In this document: positions 55,924-64,000 of the stretch, in pieces
How positions within the stretch are numbered: the first letter of the stretch is position 1
Layout: each line of letters begins with the position of its first letter
Assembly: GCA_963725185.1 (NCBI GenBank)
Contig: CAVRXO010000006.1
Span: 2,852,001 to 2,916,000 of the forward strand
Direction of reading: 5' to 3'
DNA: 64,000 nucleotides
From: VAZQ01 sp963725185
GTDB lineage: Bacteria; Pseudomonadota; Alphaproteobacteria; Rhizobiales; Xanthobacteraceae
Position numbers and translations under genes: made by a program
Notes under the pieces: model-generated
Database searches by the model: none
Told to the model about the DNA's origin: nothing
What the model saw: only the letters and a program-made list of their open reading frames with translations

Positions 55924-57075
55924 ATGACGCTAGCAGGCGCCAAGGCCGCACGAAAGGCGAACGCATCGCTGCCGCTTAAGAAAGCCCGCGCCAGCGGCCG
56001 GGAACCGGACCAGGGGCCTGCGGCGTCAGATCTGCTCGATTGGTATGACCGCAACCGTCGCGATCTGCCGTGGCGCGCCGCCCGCGGGGCCACGCCCGAT
56101 CCCTACCGGGTTTGGCTGTCGGAGATCATGCTGCAGCAGACCACGGTCACGGCCGCGGCGCCGTATTTTGCCCGCTTCACCGCGCGCTGGCCGAACGTGC
56201 AGGCGCTGGCGCAAGCCTCGCTCGAGGACGTGCTGAAGTCTTGGGCCGGGCTCGGCTACTACGCGCGCGCCCGCAACCTGCATGCCTGCGCCCGCACGGT
56301 GGTGCAGCAGTACCGCGGAAGCTTCCCGTCGGCCGAGACGGAGCTCGCCGAATTGCCCGGGATCGGGCCCTACACGGCCGCCGCCATCGCGGCCATTGCG
56401 TTCGGGGCGCGGACCGCGGCCGTCGACGGCAATGTGGAACGGGTCGTGGCAAGGCTGTTCGCGCTCGAGCAGGCATTGCCCGCCGCCAAGCCGGAAATCC
56501 GGACTCTTGCGTCGGGCCTCCTGCCGCTCCGCCGGGCCGGCGACTTCGCCCAGGCCATGATGGATTTGGGCGCCACCATCTGCACGCCCAAGCGGCCGGC
56601 CTGCGCGATCTGTCCGTGGATGGGAGCCTGCGGGGCGCGCCGCCGCGGCGATCAGGAGACTTTTCCGCGGCGGGCACGCAAGCGCGCAGGCCTGCTGCGG
56701 CGCGGCGCTGCGTTCGTGGCGCTGCGCGCCGACGGCCGCCTGCTCGTGCGCTCGCGTCCGCTCAAGGGACTCCTCGGCGGCATGACTGAGGTGCCGACCA
56801 CGCCATGGCTGCACGATTTCGATGCCGACAAGGAGGCGCTGCTTCAGGCGCCCCTCTTAAGACGCGCGCAGCCGAACTGGCGGCGCCTGCCGGGCGTGGT
56901 CAGCCACGCCTTCACGCACTTCCCGCTCGAGCTCGTGGTGTATCGCGCCCGGCTGCCGGCCCGCACCAGCGCGCCCGCAGGGGCGCGCTGGATTGCGCTC
57001 GCGGGACTCGACGGCGAAGCATTGCCGAGCCTGATGCGCAAGGTGGTGGCGCATGCGGTCGGCGACCGTCCATGA
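55924..57075 (+). CDS. mutY: A/G-specific adenine DNA glycosylase
   Basis: 383 aa from the ATG at 55924 (MTLAGAKAARKANAS). The HhH-GPD domain shows SEIMLQQTTVTAAAPYF, ELPGIGPYTAAAIAAIAFG and AAVDGNVERVVARLF with the catalytic Asp. The [4Fe-4S] cysteines follow as C-X6-C-X2-C-X5-C (CTPKRPACAICPWMGAC). The C-terminal Nudix-like domain (about 260-375) recognises 8-oxoG. It removes adenine opposite 8-oxoguanine. Confidence 0.96.
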   Translation: MTLAGAKAARKANASLPLKKARASGREPDQGPAASDLLDWYDRNRRDLPWRAARGATPDPYRVWLSEIMLQQTTVTAAAPYFARFTARWPNVQALAQASLEDVLKSWAGLGYYARARNLHACARTVVQQYRGSFPSAETELAELPGIGPYTAAAIAAIAFGARTAAVDGNVERVVARLFALEQALPAAKPEIRTLASGLLPLRRAGDFAQAMMDLGATICTPKRPACAICPWMGACGARRRGDQETFPRRARKRAGLLRRGAAFVALRADGRLLVRSRPLKGLLGGMTEVPTTPWLHDFDADKEALLQAPLLRRAQPNWRRLPGVVSHAFTHFPLELVVYRARLPARTSAPAGARWIALAGLDGEALPSLMRKVVAHAVGDRP

Positions 57076-57087
57076 GGCTATGAGTGC

Positions 57088-57900
57088 TCAAGCCGGCTGC
57101 CACCGGCCCTCCTGCAACCCAAACGACAGGATGCGGTCTTCACAGAATCCGCGGCCCGCTAGCCGTGCCATCACGGTTACGGCCAGATGATTCCCGGCGA
57201 CACTGAGCAAATTATATGAATTGCCCTCGTTGCCGCGAACGCGCGTGGAGATCGCCGTCCCGGCGTGCAGGATGAGGACGGATCCTCGGGCGCCGGTGCC
57301 GATCTCCCTCTCGCCGCTCAATGCCCGATGGTGGTGTCCCGACATCAACAGGTGAACGCCTGCCGCAGCGATTGCTTCGAGGGCCGGCTCAGACCGACCG
57401 GCCAGCTCGCGCGGCCGCTCGCCGCGCGGAAAGCCGAGCGGATGGTGGGTCGCTACCGCCTTGAAAAGCTCGGGAGGCGCATCCGCAAAGGTGCGCCGGA
57501 TCTGCGCGATCTGATCCATTGAAATTCGCCCGCTCTTGTGGGTGAGCCGACGGGCGGTATTGAGGCCGAGCACCGCGATCTCTTCATCGCGGAACAGGTC
57601 ACCGGTCAGGCCGACGGGCGAAATGTAGGCATGGTACCTGGCGAGCGGAGTTGTCAATCGGCGGAACAAATTATACAGCGGCATGTCGTGATTGCCCGGC
57701 ACCACCAATTTGGGCTGTGCAATCTGATTGAGGAAATGCCGCGCCTGGATGAATTCGGCGCTGCGCGCGCGCTGCGTAAAATCACCGCTGACCACGACCA
57801 GATCGGGACCAGCCGCCCGCAAGCTGGCCAGGAGATCCTCGGCGGCAGCAGGACTATGCCGGCCAAAATGCAAGTCGGAAATTTGAGCGATCGTGCGCAT
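57088..57900 (-). CDS. Calcineurin-like metallophosphoesterase
   Basis: 270 aa. All metallophosphoesterase motifs are present: D9-x-H11 in ISDLHFG, GD at 39-40, GNHD at 69-72, HHPLGF near 153, and SGHHHR near 187. It resembles the CpdA/Icc-like group of phosphodiesterases. Substrate unknown. The stop converges with mutY and the start is 12 bases after the lipid kinase gene, so the two are probably co-transcribed. Confidence 0.92.
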   Translation of the reverse strand: MRTIAQISDLHFGRHSPAAAEDLLASLRAAGPDLVVVSGDFTQRARSAEFIQARHFLNQIAQPKLVVPGNHDMPLYNLFRRLTTPLARYHAYISPVGLTGDLFRDEEIAVLGLNTARRLTHKSGRISMDQIAQIRRTFADAPPELFKAVATHHPLGFPRGERPRELAGRSEPALEAIAAAGVHLLMSGHHHRALSGEREIGTGARGSVLILHAGTAISTRVRGNEGNSYNLLSVAGNHLAVTVMARLAGRGFCEDRILSFGLQEGRWQPA

Positions 57901-57912
57901 GCGGCGGCGGGT

Positions 57913-58848
57913 TCATCGGTTGCCGGGAGCGGGAGCAAAGACCCGCAACGCTTCCGGCCGGCTCCGATATTGCAGCGGCGAACGCATGGTCGCGATCTCC
58001 CCGTCGGTCGCTACCAGCAGCCAGTGCCGGCGTGTGCCGATTTCGGCAGTGCCGGCTTTGAGGATGCGCAGGTCACGCTCTTGGTCGACGGAGCCGAGGA
58101 TGCAGCGACAGCCGAGCCAGATGAGCGAGAGCCGGTTCTGGGCCTTCGCGGCATAGAGGCAAAGCTCGCCGCGATCGAGCCTCCCGCGCCGGCCGAACGA
58201 CGGCAGTCCGAGCTGATACTGGTTGTTGCCGACGAAGAGGCAGGGGCTGCGGACGAGCTCGCTCACGCCCTCGACTTGAATCCGGAGCCGGAACAAAGGC
58301 AGATGGCGCAGCACGCGCAATCCGGCGAGCATCATCCTCGCCCATTTCGACAGCCGCTTTCGCTCTCTTTGGCGCTCACGCTCGAACACCATGTAGGGAT
58401 AGACCCCGATCGAGGAATTGTTGATGAAGATCTGGCCGTTCACCTCTCCCAGGTCGACCGAAAGCGCCGCTTTGGTTGCAATCACCCGCACGGCTCCTTC
58501 CACGCTGGTGGGAATCCCGAGATCCTTGGCGAAGTGATTTAGGGTGCCGAGCGGGAGGATCCCGAGCGGGACGCCGCTTCCGGCAAGGACGCTCGCGACG
58601 CTCTGGATGCTGCCGTCGCCGCCGCCGACGATGACGGCATCGAGTTGCCGATCCAGAACCTGCCTCATCGCACGTTCGGCTGCGCGGCGGAGCTCCGCGC
58701 CCGGCAGGATTTCCAGGTCGGCCGCGATGCTATGCTCGCGGAACGCGGCGATCACCATGGCGCGGACCGAGGCTTCGCCCTCCCGCGCGATGGTGCCCGC
58801 GGACCCGTTCAGCAGGACGGCAACTCTCTTTGGCTGCAAGGTCGGCAT
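57913..58848 (-). CDS. Diacylglycerol/lipid kinase family protein
   Basis: 311 aa. The DAGK catalytic motif VIVGGGDGSIQSVAS lies near residues 72-86, and LGILPLGTLNHFAKDLGIP follows at about 94-112, both diagnostic of the YegS/DgkB-type kinases. It phosphorylates a lipid or diacylglycerol at the membrane; the natural substrate is not evident. It is upstream of the phosphoesterase gene on the same strand. Confidence 0.92.
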   Translation of the reverse strand: MPTLQPKRVAVLLNGSAGTIAREGEASVRAMVIAAFREHSIAADLEILPGAELRRAAERAMRQVLDRQLDAVIVGGGDGSIQSVASVLAGSGVPLGILPLGTLNHFAKDLGIPTSVEGAVRVIATKAALSVDLGEVNGQIFINNSSIGVYPYMVFERERQRERKRLSKWARMMLAGLRVLRHLPLFRLRIQVEGVSELVRSPCLFVGNNQYQLGLPSFGRRGRLDRGELCLYAAKAQNRLSLIWLGCRCILGSVDQERDLRILKAGTAEIGTRRHWLLVATDGEIATMRSPLQYRSRPEALRVFAPAPGNR

Positions 58849-58891
58849 CGATCACCCCCGTTCAAGCTATCCGCAGCTTCAGGGCGGCTCC

Positions 58892-59323
58892 TCAATTCGG
58901 CCTCGCCCTGAACGGCCAATCGATCACTCCGGCGCAGAACAAGGCCCACCGCACCAGGACCGGCTGCAATGCCAGCCGCGGTCCATGATACCACCAGCTA
59001 TCGGGGACCGGCGGGAGATGGATGCCGTCCAACGCGTGCCTGACGTTCGCGGGGAAGACGCAGACCGCGTAGAGCGCGAGCATGATTCCGGCCGCCCGCC
59101 GCAGCCGCGTCCCGGCGAGCGCGACGCTGCCGGCGATCTCGCAGATCCCGGTCAACAGCACCACCGCGTGCGCAAACGGCACCCAGTCCGGCACGATCAA
59201 CACGAACTTTTCGGTCAGCGTGAGGTGCGCGATGCCGGCCAGCATGTAAAAAGCTGTCATGATCCAGCGCATGACCAAGCGCGCGCCCGGAGGCGATGAC
59301 ATGTTGTTCGGTCCGGCCTGCAT
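58892..59323 (-). CDS. DoxX-like membrane protein
   Basis: 143 aa with about four hydrophobic helices (near 20-35, 48-68, 72-95 and 118-137). The order and sequence (TAFYMLAGIAHLTLTEKFV, AGIMLALYAVCVFPANVRH) match DoxX-family proteins. These are small inner-membrane proteins with proposed redox or quinone-linked roles. MSSPPGARLVMRW (start 59302) is an alternative start. No functional link to the neighbours is visible. Confidence 0.87.
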   Translation of the reverse strand: MQAGPNNMSSPPGARLVMRWIMTAFYMLAGIAHLTLTEKFVLIVPDWVPFAHAVVLLTGICEIAGSVALAGTRLRRAAGIMLALYAVCVFPANVRHALDGIHLPPVPDSWWYHGPRLALQPVLVRWALFCAGVIDWPFRARPN

Positions 59324-59363
59324 CGGCGTTCAATAAGGCGTTTGAGGCGGCAGCGGCCAGGCC

Positions 59364-60532
59364 TCAGCTCGTCGCCATCCCGGCCCTGACCTCGGCCCGC
59401 AGGACGTCGATCGAGACCAGGCCCTTGGGGGTTTCCACATGCCAGAAGGCCCAGCCGTTGCAAGCGTCGAGGCCTTGCGCCAGCGCGCCGATGCGATGGA
59501 TCGAGCCGACGCTTTGGCCATGAGGGCGTTCACGCCCGTCTTCGCCGGCTATGAGCGTGATGGCGCCGTCGGCGCGTACCAGGGCGCGGTGGCGGCGCTT
59601 GGCGTCGACCAGGCGGGCGCCGGCCGCGAGCAGGCCGCGCTCGATCAGCGATGCGAACGGGACCCGCGGCGCCTCGCGCGCGGTCACGAACGGGGCGAGG
59701 CTCTCGGCCGCCAGCGGCTCGGTCGCGGCGATGCGCTCATCGGCCGCCGCCGCATAATCCGCATCGCGCTCCACGCCGACGAAGCGGCGGCGCAGACGCT
59801 TGGCGACGGCGCCGGTCGTGCCGGTGCCGCAGAACGGATCAAGCACCAGATCGTCGGGGCGCGACGACGAGAGGATGACGCGCGCCAGCAGCGACTTCGG
59901 GCTTCTGGGTCGGGTGCAGCTTCTTGCCGTCCGCGGTTTTTAGCCGCTCCTCGCCGGTGCACAGCGGCAACGTCCAGTCGGAGCGCATCTGCACATCGTC
60001 GTTGCCGGCCTTCAGTGCCTCGTAGTTGAACGTGTAGGCTTTGGCGTGCGCGCCGCGCGCCGCCCAGATCATGGTCTCGTGCGCATTGGTGAAGCGGCGG
60101 CCGCGAAAGTTCGGCATCGGATTTGACTTGCGCCAGATAACGTCGTTGAGGATCCAGAAGCCGATGTCCTGCAGGATCGCTCCCACCCGAAAGATGTTGT
60201 GATAGGAGCCGATCACCCAGAGCGTGGCGGCGGGCTTCATCACGCGCCGGCAGGCCAAGAGCCAGGCGCGGGTGAAGTCGTCATAGGCCGCAAAGCTCGA
60301 GAACTTGTCCCAGTCGTCGTCGACCGCATCGACGCGGGAATTGTCGGGACGCTTGAGGTCGCCGCGCAATTGCAGATTATAGGGCGGGTCCGCGAATACC
60401 AGATCGACGCTCTCGGCCGCCAGCTTCGACATCGCCGCGACGCAATCGCCGACCACGATGCGGTGACGATCGGCGGACTTCGGAAACTGCGCGGGGCGCC
60501 CTATCGGACGCCCCGCGACGCGATACAACCAT
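59364..60532 (-). CDS. ccrM: CcrM-type adenine-N6 GANTC DNA methyltransferase, two frameshifts
   Basis: About 388 aa. The beta-class methyltransferase motif IV VFADPPYNLQLRGD and the SAM-binding LDPFCGTGTTGAVAK are visible. So is the CcrM-specific C-terminal domain (RVPFASLIERGLLAAGARLV, CNGWAFWHVETPKGLVSIDV). One shift near 59895 (HPTQKPE then SLLARVILSSSRP) and a likely second near 60493 (MVVSRRGASDRAP then AQFPKSADRHRI) each fit one extra base. Without the second, the start would be TTG at 60528. It methylates GANTC and is a cell-cycle regulator. A GANTC site (GACTC) lies at 60546-60550, just upstream. Confidence 0.92.
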
Positions 60533-60714
60533 GACCCAGAACTCTGACTCAGGCGACGCTGTCGGCGACGCGGGACCTACAACCGACGAAGCTCATCATG
60601 GCCGCCCAAGGTAAAAATCGGCTTAACCCAGCTGCGGTTTGCGCTAGGCAATGTTTGCCGAGCACCTATATCGAAGGACGCTGCCGCTGGGCACGCCGAG
60701 CCAGGAGATGACGC

Positions 60715-61629
60715 ATGCGGTTGGATGACCTTCCGGAAAGCAGCAATATCGAGGACCGGCGCGAGGAGGGCGGAGGCGGCTTTGGCGGCATGCCGGTCGG
60801 TCGCGGCGGGCTTGGCATCGGCACCATCGTCGTGCTCGGCCTGGTCGGCTGGGCGCTCGGCATCGACCCGCGGCTGCTCATCGGCGGCGCCGAGCTGATC
60901 TCGGACTCGGGCGATCAGACACAAATCCAATCGCCCGCGCGCCCGCGCGAGACCGGCGTGCCCCGCGACGAGACCGGGCGCGATGTGTCGAGGATCCTCG
61001 GCAGCACCGAGGTCGTGTGGAAGGACATTTTTGCCAAGGACGGCAAGACCTATCGGGCACCGACCCTGGTCATGTACAGCGGCGCGACCGGGGCACGCTG
61101 CGGCCCGGCGCAGAGCGCCATGGGCCCGTTCTATTGTCCGCTCGACGAGAAAGTGTATCTCGATACTTCGTTCTTCCGCGAGCTGCAGACCCGCTTCCGC
61201 GGTTGCGACGCCGGCAGCCGATCGTGCCTGTTCGCGCAAGGCTACGTGATCGCCCACGAGGTCGGTCATCACGTGCAGAAGCTGCTCGGCGTTTTGCCGC
61301 GGGTGGAGCAGCAGCAGCAGGCGGCGCAGAGCAAGGCGCAGGCCAACCACCTGCAGGTCCAGGTCGAGCTGCAAGCTGATTGCTTCGCCGGCGTCTGGGC
61401 GAACCGTTCGAACGAGCGATGGAACGACCTGGAGCCCGGCGATGTCGAGGCGGCGTTGCGCACCGCCTCGGCGATTGGCGACGACACGCTGCAGCGGCAG
61501 GCGCAGGGCCGCGTGGTGCCGGACTCGTTCACCCACGGCACCTCCGAGCAGCGCCAGCGTTGGTTCAATGCCGGTTTCAAGGGCGGCACGGTGGCCAGCT
61601 GCAACACATTCGGGGCGAACCCGCTGTAG
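60715..61629 (+). CDS. YpfJ/KPN_02809-family neutral zinc metallopeptidase
   Basis: 304 aa. A Gly-rich N-terminus (EEGGGGFGGMPVGRGGLG) and one membrane helix (about 36-55) precede the peptidase domain. The zinc motif VIAHEVGHHVQKLLG lies near residues 180-194, and the downstream ELQADCFAGVWA provides the third ligand. The last part contains THGTSEQRQRWFNAGF. The family is membrane-anchored with unknown substrates. The 186-base gap to ccrM contains both promoters. Confidence 0.93.
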   Translation: MRLDDLPESSNIEDRREEGGGGFGGMPVGRGGLGIGTIVVLGLVGWALGIDPRLLIGGAELISDSGDQTQIQSPARPRETGVPRDETGRDVSRILGSTEVVWKDIFAKDGKTYRAPTLVMYSGATGARCGPAQSAMGPFYCPLDEKVYLDTSFFRELQTRFRGCDAGSRSCLFAQGYVIAHEVGHHVQKLLGVLPRVEQQQQAAQSKAQANHLQVQVELQADCFAGVWANRSNERWNDLEPGDVEAALRTASAIGDDTLQRQAQGRVVPDSFTHGTSEQRQRWFNAGFKGGTVASCNTFGANPL

Positions 61630-61662
61630 CCCGCATGAAACGCGGGAATGTCAGCTGGTTGG

Positions 61663-61760
61663 GTAGGGCGCAATCGCTTTATTGCGCCGGCGTGATAGCT
61701 CGGGTTTGATAGCTCCGGCTTGGCGAGGCCGATTGGCGCAATAAAGCGATTGCGCCCTAC
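61663..61760. repeat. REPIN-like element, copy 1
   Basis: 98 bp. The outer 26 bases at 61663-61688 (start GTAGGGCGCAATCGC, end ATTGCGCC) are the exact reverse complement of 61735-61760. Each arm is itself a small hairpin (GGCGCAAT/ATTGCGCC). An identical pair of arms bounds copy 2 at 62344-62454. It lies between the peptidase and moaB/mogA genes. No transposase in the window. Confidence 0.85.
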
Positions 61761-61780
61761 GAACGGGGGGCTTGGGCGCC

Positions 61781-62329
61781 ATGGCCGGGATCGACGAGAG
61801 CAGACAGTTCTTGCCGCTGCGGATTGCGGTGCTGACGGTGTCGGATACCCGCGAGCTCGCCGACGACAAGTCGGGCGCCACCCTGTCGGAGCGCATCAAG
61901 GCGGCCGGTCACGTGGTCGCCGAGCGCACCATCGTTCCCGACGATGTCGGCGCCATCCGGGGCCGCGTCAAGGAATGGATCGAAGCGCCCGCCGTCGACG
62001 TGATCATCACCACCGGCGGTACCGGCTTCACCGGCCGCGACGTGACGCCCGAGGCGGTCGAGCCGCTGTTCGAGAAACGCATGGAGGCGTTTGCGGCGCT
62101 CTTCATGATGGTGAGCTTCCGCAAGATCGGCGCGTCGGCGATCCAGACGCGCGCGACCGCGGGCGTGGCGGGCGCGACCTACATCTTCTGCCTGCCGGGC
62201 TCGCCCGGCGCCTGCAAGGATGCCTGGGACGAAATTCTCGTCCATCAGCTCGACTACCGCTATCGTCCCTGCAATTTTGTCGAGATCATGCCGCGGCTGG
62301 ACGAGCATCTGCGCCGTTCCAAGGCGTAA
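61781..62329 (+). CDS. MoaB/MogA-family molybdenum cofactor protein
   Basis: 182 aa from the ATG at 61781. The MoCF-binding domain has LTVSDTRELADDKSGATLSE, then DVIITTGGTGFTGRDVTPEA (near residues 77-97) and FCLPGSPGACKDAW. It takes part in molybdopterin adenylation or an early cofactor step. It is flanked on both sides by REPIN-like elements. The only possible client in the window is the MOSC protein 33 kb away, with no direct link. Confidence 0.93.
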   Translation: MAGIDESRQFLPLRIAVLTVSDTRELADDKSGATLSERIKAAGHVVAERTIVPDDVGAIRGRVKEWIEAPAVDVIITTGGTGFTGRDVTPEAVEPLFEKRMEAFAALFMMVSFRKIGASAIQTRATAGVAGATYIFCLPGSPGACKDAWDEILVHQLDYRYRPCNFVEIMPRLDEHLRRSKA

Positions 62330-62343
62330 AGGATGCGAATGGC

Positions 62344-62454
62344 GTAGGGCGCAATCGCTTTATTGCGCCATGGACGTCGCCGTCCGCCAAGTGGCGCAAT
62401 GTCGCCAAGTGGCGGAATGTCGCCAAGTGGCGCAATAAAGCGATTGCGCCCTAC
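62344..62454. repeat. REPIN-like element, copy 2, with an internal 18-bp tandem repeat
   Basis: 111 bp. Its arms at 62344-62369 and 62429-62454 are identical to those of copy 1 at 61663-61760. Three 18-bp units sit inside: CGCCAAGTGGCGCAATGT (62385), CGCCAAGTGGCGGAATGT (62403) and CGCCAAGTGGCGCAATAA (62421). The left arm begins 14 bases after the moaB/mogA stop. The right arm overlaps the glycosyltransferase stop. Confidence 0.88.
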
Positions 62455-63038
62455 GGTGAGGTGGCCATCATCGTGCGGCTGCGCAGCATGACGATGCGGC
62501 GGCGGCCGAGGCGGCGGAGGAGTTTCCCTTCCGGATCGGCGTCCGCGTCGTGGCCGCCAAGCTGCTCATAAAGTGTCTTCGAGATCAGCAAGCCCTGTTG
62601 CGGGCGCGGCTGCGTCCCCAATGCGGCGGCGATCAGTGCCAGTCCTTCCAGGATGCTCGAGCCGAACGTGTCGGCCTCGGGTGTCCGGCGGAAAGCGGCT
62701 GCTCGCGCGTCCGCCCGGCCGCACGTCTCGGCCTGCTCGATGAAGCGCCGCGTTTCCTCGATCCAGCTCCAATCCGGCACCGCTCCGGCCCGCAGGAATA
62801 GAAGCCACGCCGCCCGCGCGCTGGCCGCCGCCTGCCGCAATCGATGGCCGAGCGGTCCCGGCAGCACATCGATGCGGCAGCCGGCCGAGTTGGCGATCAT
62901 CGCGGTCGCGTCGTGCGAGCCGGCATCCGCCAAGATCACCTCGCGCACGACGCCGGCGGTCGCGCCCGGCACCAACGCGGCCAGCGTCGGCACCAGGATG
63001 CGCTCCGCGTTCTCCGTGGCTATGACCACGCTCAGCAT
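62451..63038 (-). CDS. Glycosyltransferase family 2-like protein
   Basis: 195 aa, short for the family. The GT2 start MLSVVIATENAERILVPTLA and VREVILADAGSHDATAMIAN resemble the nucleotide-sugar binding region, and AWLLFLRAGAVPDWSW follows. The acceptor half is reduced, and the C-terminal RTMMATSP runs into the repeat element. In Rhizobiales such short GT2 proteins lie next to moaB/mogA and the PA0069-type radical SAM gene. Function unknown. Confidence 0.83.
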   Translation of the reverse strand: MLSVVIATENAERILVPTLAALVPGATAGVVREVILADAGSHDATAMIANSAGCRIDVLPGPLGHRLRQAAASARAAWLLFLRAGAVPDWSWIEETRRFIEQAETCGRADARAAAFRRTPEADTFGSSILEGLALIAAALGTQPRPQQGLLISKTLYEQLGGHDADADPEGKLLRRLGRRRIVMLRSRTMMATSP

Positions 63039-63170
63039 CAGGACTGGCCCCGGATTCCCCCGATCACGCTACCACGTCGGCGCCGTTGGGGAGGCCTGTT
63101 CGGCGGAAATTGCGGCGGCGCGACCTTGGATGTTCTTGATTTGTTCGCGCGGGTACCCTACATTGGCGTC

Positions 63171-64000
63171 ATGCCCCGAGCTTCTGCAGCCCTCCGCCAT
63201 CCAAGGCCGCCCGCGGCCCCTGCGGCCGCGCCCGCCGACCAAATCGGGGAAGCGGCGGTCACGGCCGAGCGGCGCCGGGGCCGCGGCGCGCATTCCAATG
63301 CGAGCGGCCGTTACGAGCCGCTGGCCCGCGTCGCCTTCGACGACGGTTGGCAAATGCTCGATGAGCTGCCGGTATTCAAGACCAGCGTGACCGTCGATGC
63401 CACCCGCACCATCATCACGCGCAATGACTCCCCCGATATTTCCTTCGACCGCTCCATCAATCCCTATCGCGGCTGCGAGCACGGCTGCGTCTACTGTTTC
63501 GCGCGTCCGACTCACGCCTTTCTGGGGCTTTCGCCCGGGCTGGATTTTGAATCCAAGCTGTTCGCCAAGCCGGATGCTCCGCGCCTGCTCGAGCGCGAAT
63601 TGTCGGCATCGGGCTACCAGCCGCGCACCATCGCGATCGGCACCAATACCGATCCCTATCAACCGATCGAGCGCGAATACCGGGTGATGCGAGGCATCCT
63701 CGAAGTGCTCGAGCGCTATGGCCATCCGGTCGGGATCGTCACCAAATCGGCGTTGATCCTGCGCGATCTCGATATCCTGGCGCGCATGGCGGAGCGCAAC
63801 CTGGTCAAGGTCGCCTTGTCGGTGACGACGCTTGATCCCAAGCTCGCCCGCGTGATGGAGCCGCGCGCCGCGACGCCGGCGCGGCGCCTCGAAGCGCTGC
63901 GGCGATTGGCGGCCGCCGGCGTGCCCACGTCGGTGATGGTGGCGCCGGTCATTCCGGCGCTCAACGACAGCGAGATCGAACGCATCCTCGACACCGCCGC
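63171..64000 (+). CDS. PA0069-family radical SAM protein, N-terminal part
   Basis: 276 codons are in the window and the frame runs off the end without a stop. After a basic, Pro/Ala-rich leader (about residues 1-45), the SAM cluster motif SINPYRGCEHGCVYCFARPT (C-X3-C-X2-C) lies near residues 105-120. AIGTNTDPYQPIEREY, VGIVTKSALILRDLDIL and LSVTTLDPKLARVMEP follow. This matches the SPL-related PA0069/Rv2578c proteins of unknown reaction. It is divergent from the glycosyltransferase gene. Confidence 0.94.
   Translation, partial: MPRASAALRHPRPPAAPAAAPADQIGEAAVTAERRRGRGAHSNASGRYEPLARVAFDDGWQMLDELPVFKTSVTVDATRTIITRNDSPDISFDRSINPYRGCEHGCVYCFARPTHAFLGLSPGLDFESKLFAKPDAPRLLERELSASGYQPRTIAIGTNTDPYQPIEREYRVMRGILEVLERYGHPVGIVTKSALILRDLDILARMAERNLVKVALSVTTLDPKLARVMEPRAATPARRLEALRRLAAAGVPTSVMVAPVIPALNDSEIERILDTA

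Noticed and set aside
62385..62438. CRISPR-like array of 18-bp units
   Set aside because: Units are adjacent without spacers, too short, and sit inside a REPIN-like element with no cas genes nearby.
63069..63725. 218-aa minus-strand frame at the window end
   Set aside because: It is antisense to the PA0069-type radical SAM gene, which has a clear cluster motif.

Overview
The window is high-GC, densely coded DNA from an alphaproteobacterium, most likely order Hyphomicrobiales (Rhizobiales) and near the Bradyrhizobium/Rhodopseudomonas/Xanthobacteraceae side. Signs of this are a CcrM-type GANTC methyltransferase, an MbfA iron exporter with an Irr-type ICE box, the petABC-mtnP-apt order, the smc-dsbA-dciA-mutY order and several rhizobial hypothetical proteins. 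Cytochrome b and c1 are separate genes, unlike the fused fbcH of Bradyrhizobium. No rRNA, tRNA, CRISPR array, prophage or intact insertion sequence was seen.

Layout. 1-7.2 kb: small-molecule metabolism (FAA hydrolase end, a homocitrate/isopropylmalate synthase-like enzyme, two paralogous FMN reductases, gentisate dioxygenase, YciI protein, hydroxypyruvate isomerase-like protein). 7.5-9.7 kb: mbfA with its ICE box, a Nudix protein and a GNAT. 9.7-16.6 kb: a MoxR/DUF58/DUF4159/membrane-protein operon on the minus strand. 17.1-22.9 kb: DUF1285, CoA pyrophosphatase, CCA-adding enzyme, hemF, queD-queE, trmL. 23.2-27.4 kb: cytochrome bc1 genes, then mtnP and apt. 27.5-33.9 kb: an accessory-looking stretch with a MOSC-rubredoxin protein, a MocR regulator, a UrtA-type binding protein, a [2Fe-2S] ferredoxin and small zinc-ribbon proteins. 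33.9-38.9 kb: a three-PAS GGDEF-EAL protein and a Kup potassium transporter. 38.9-46.8 kb: a nine-gene minus-strand operon that is the Nit1C nitrilase cluster plus an LnmK-family gene, behind an excellent sigma-54 promoter and divergent from a second MocR regulator. 48.6-63 kb: htpX, lemA, smc, dsbA-like, dciA, mutY, phosphoesterase, lipid kinase, DoxX, ccrM, YpfJ-type peptidase, moaB/mogA and a glycosyltransferase. The window ends inside a PA0069-type radical SAM gene.

The most interesting locus is the Nit1C cluster: MSMEG_0572-like protein, Nit6803-type nitrilase, radical SAM, GNAT, AIR-synthase-like, glycosyltransferase, MSMEG_0570-like, flavin oxidoreductase, and an appended LnmK-like hotdog enzyme. 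Related clusters have been linked to nitrogen starvation and cyanide assimilation, but the chemistry is not settled. The sigma-54 site and the nearby CAGTC repeats suggest nitrogen control plus a dedicated MocR input.

Caution. At least ten genes (DUF4159 protein, a small ORF at 20.0 kb, mtnP, apt, the 28.5-30.1 kb MocR gene, four Nit1C genes, smc, ccrM) are broken by frameshifts, and nearly every shift fits a single inserted base. With no nonsense decay and conserved protein on both sides, I read these as insertion-type sequence errors and give the reconstructed spans. Dispersed repeats include two REPIN-like elements with identical 26-bp inverted ends around moaB/mogA, and a longer intergenic repeat shared between about 2.2 kb and 49.9 kb.
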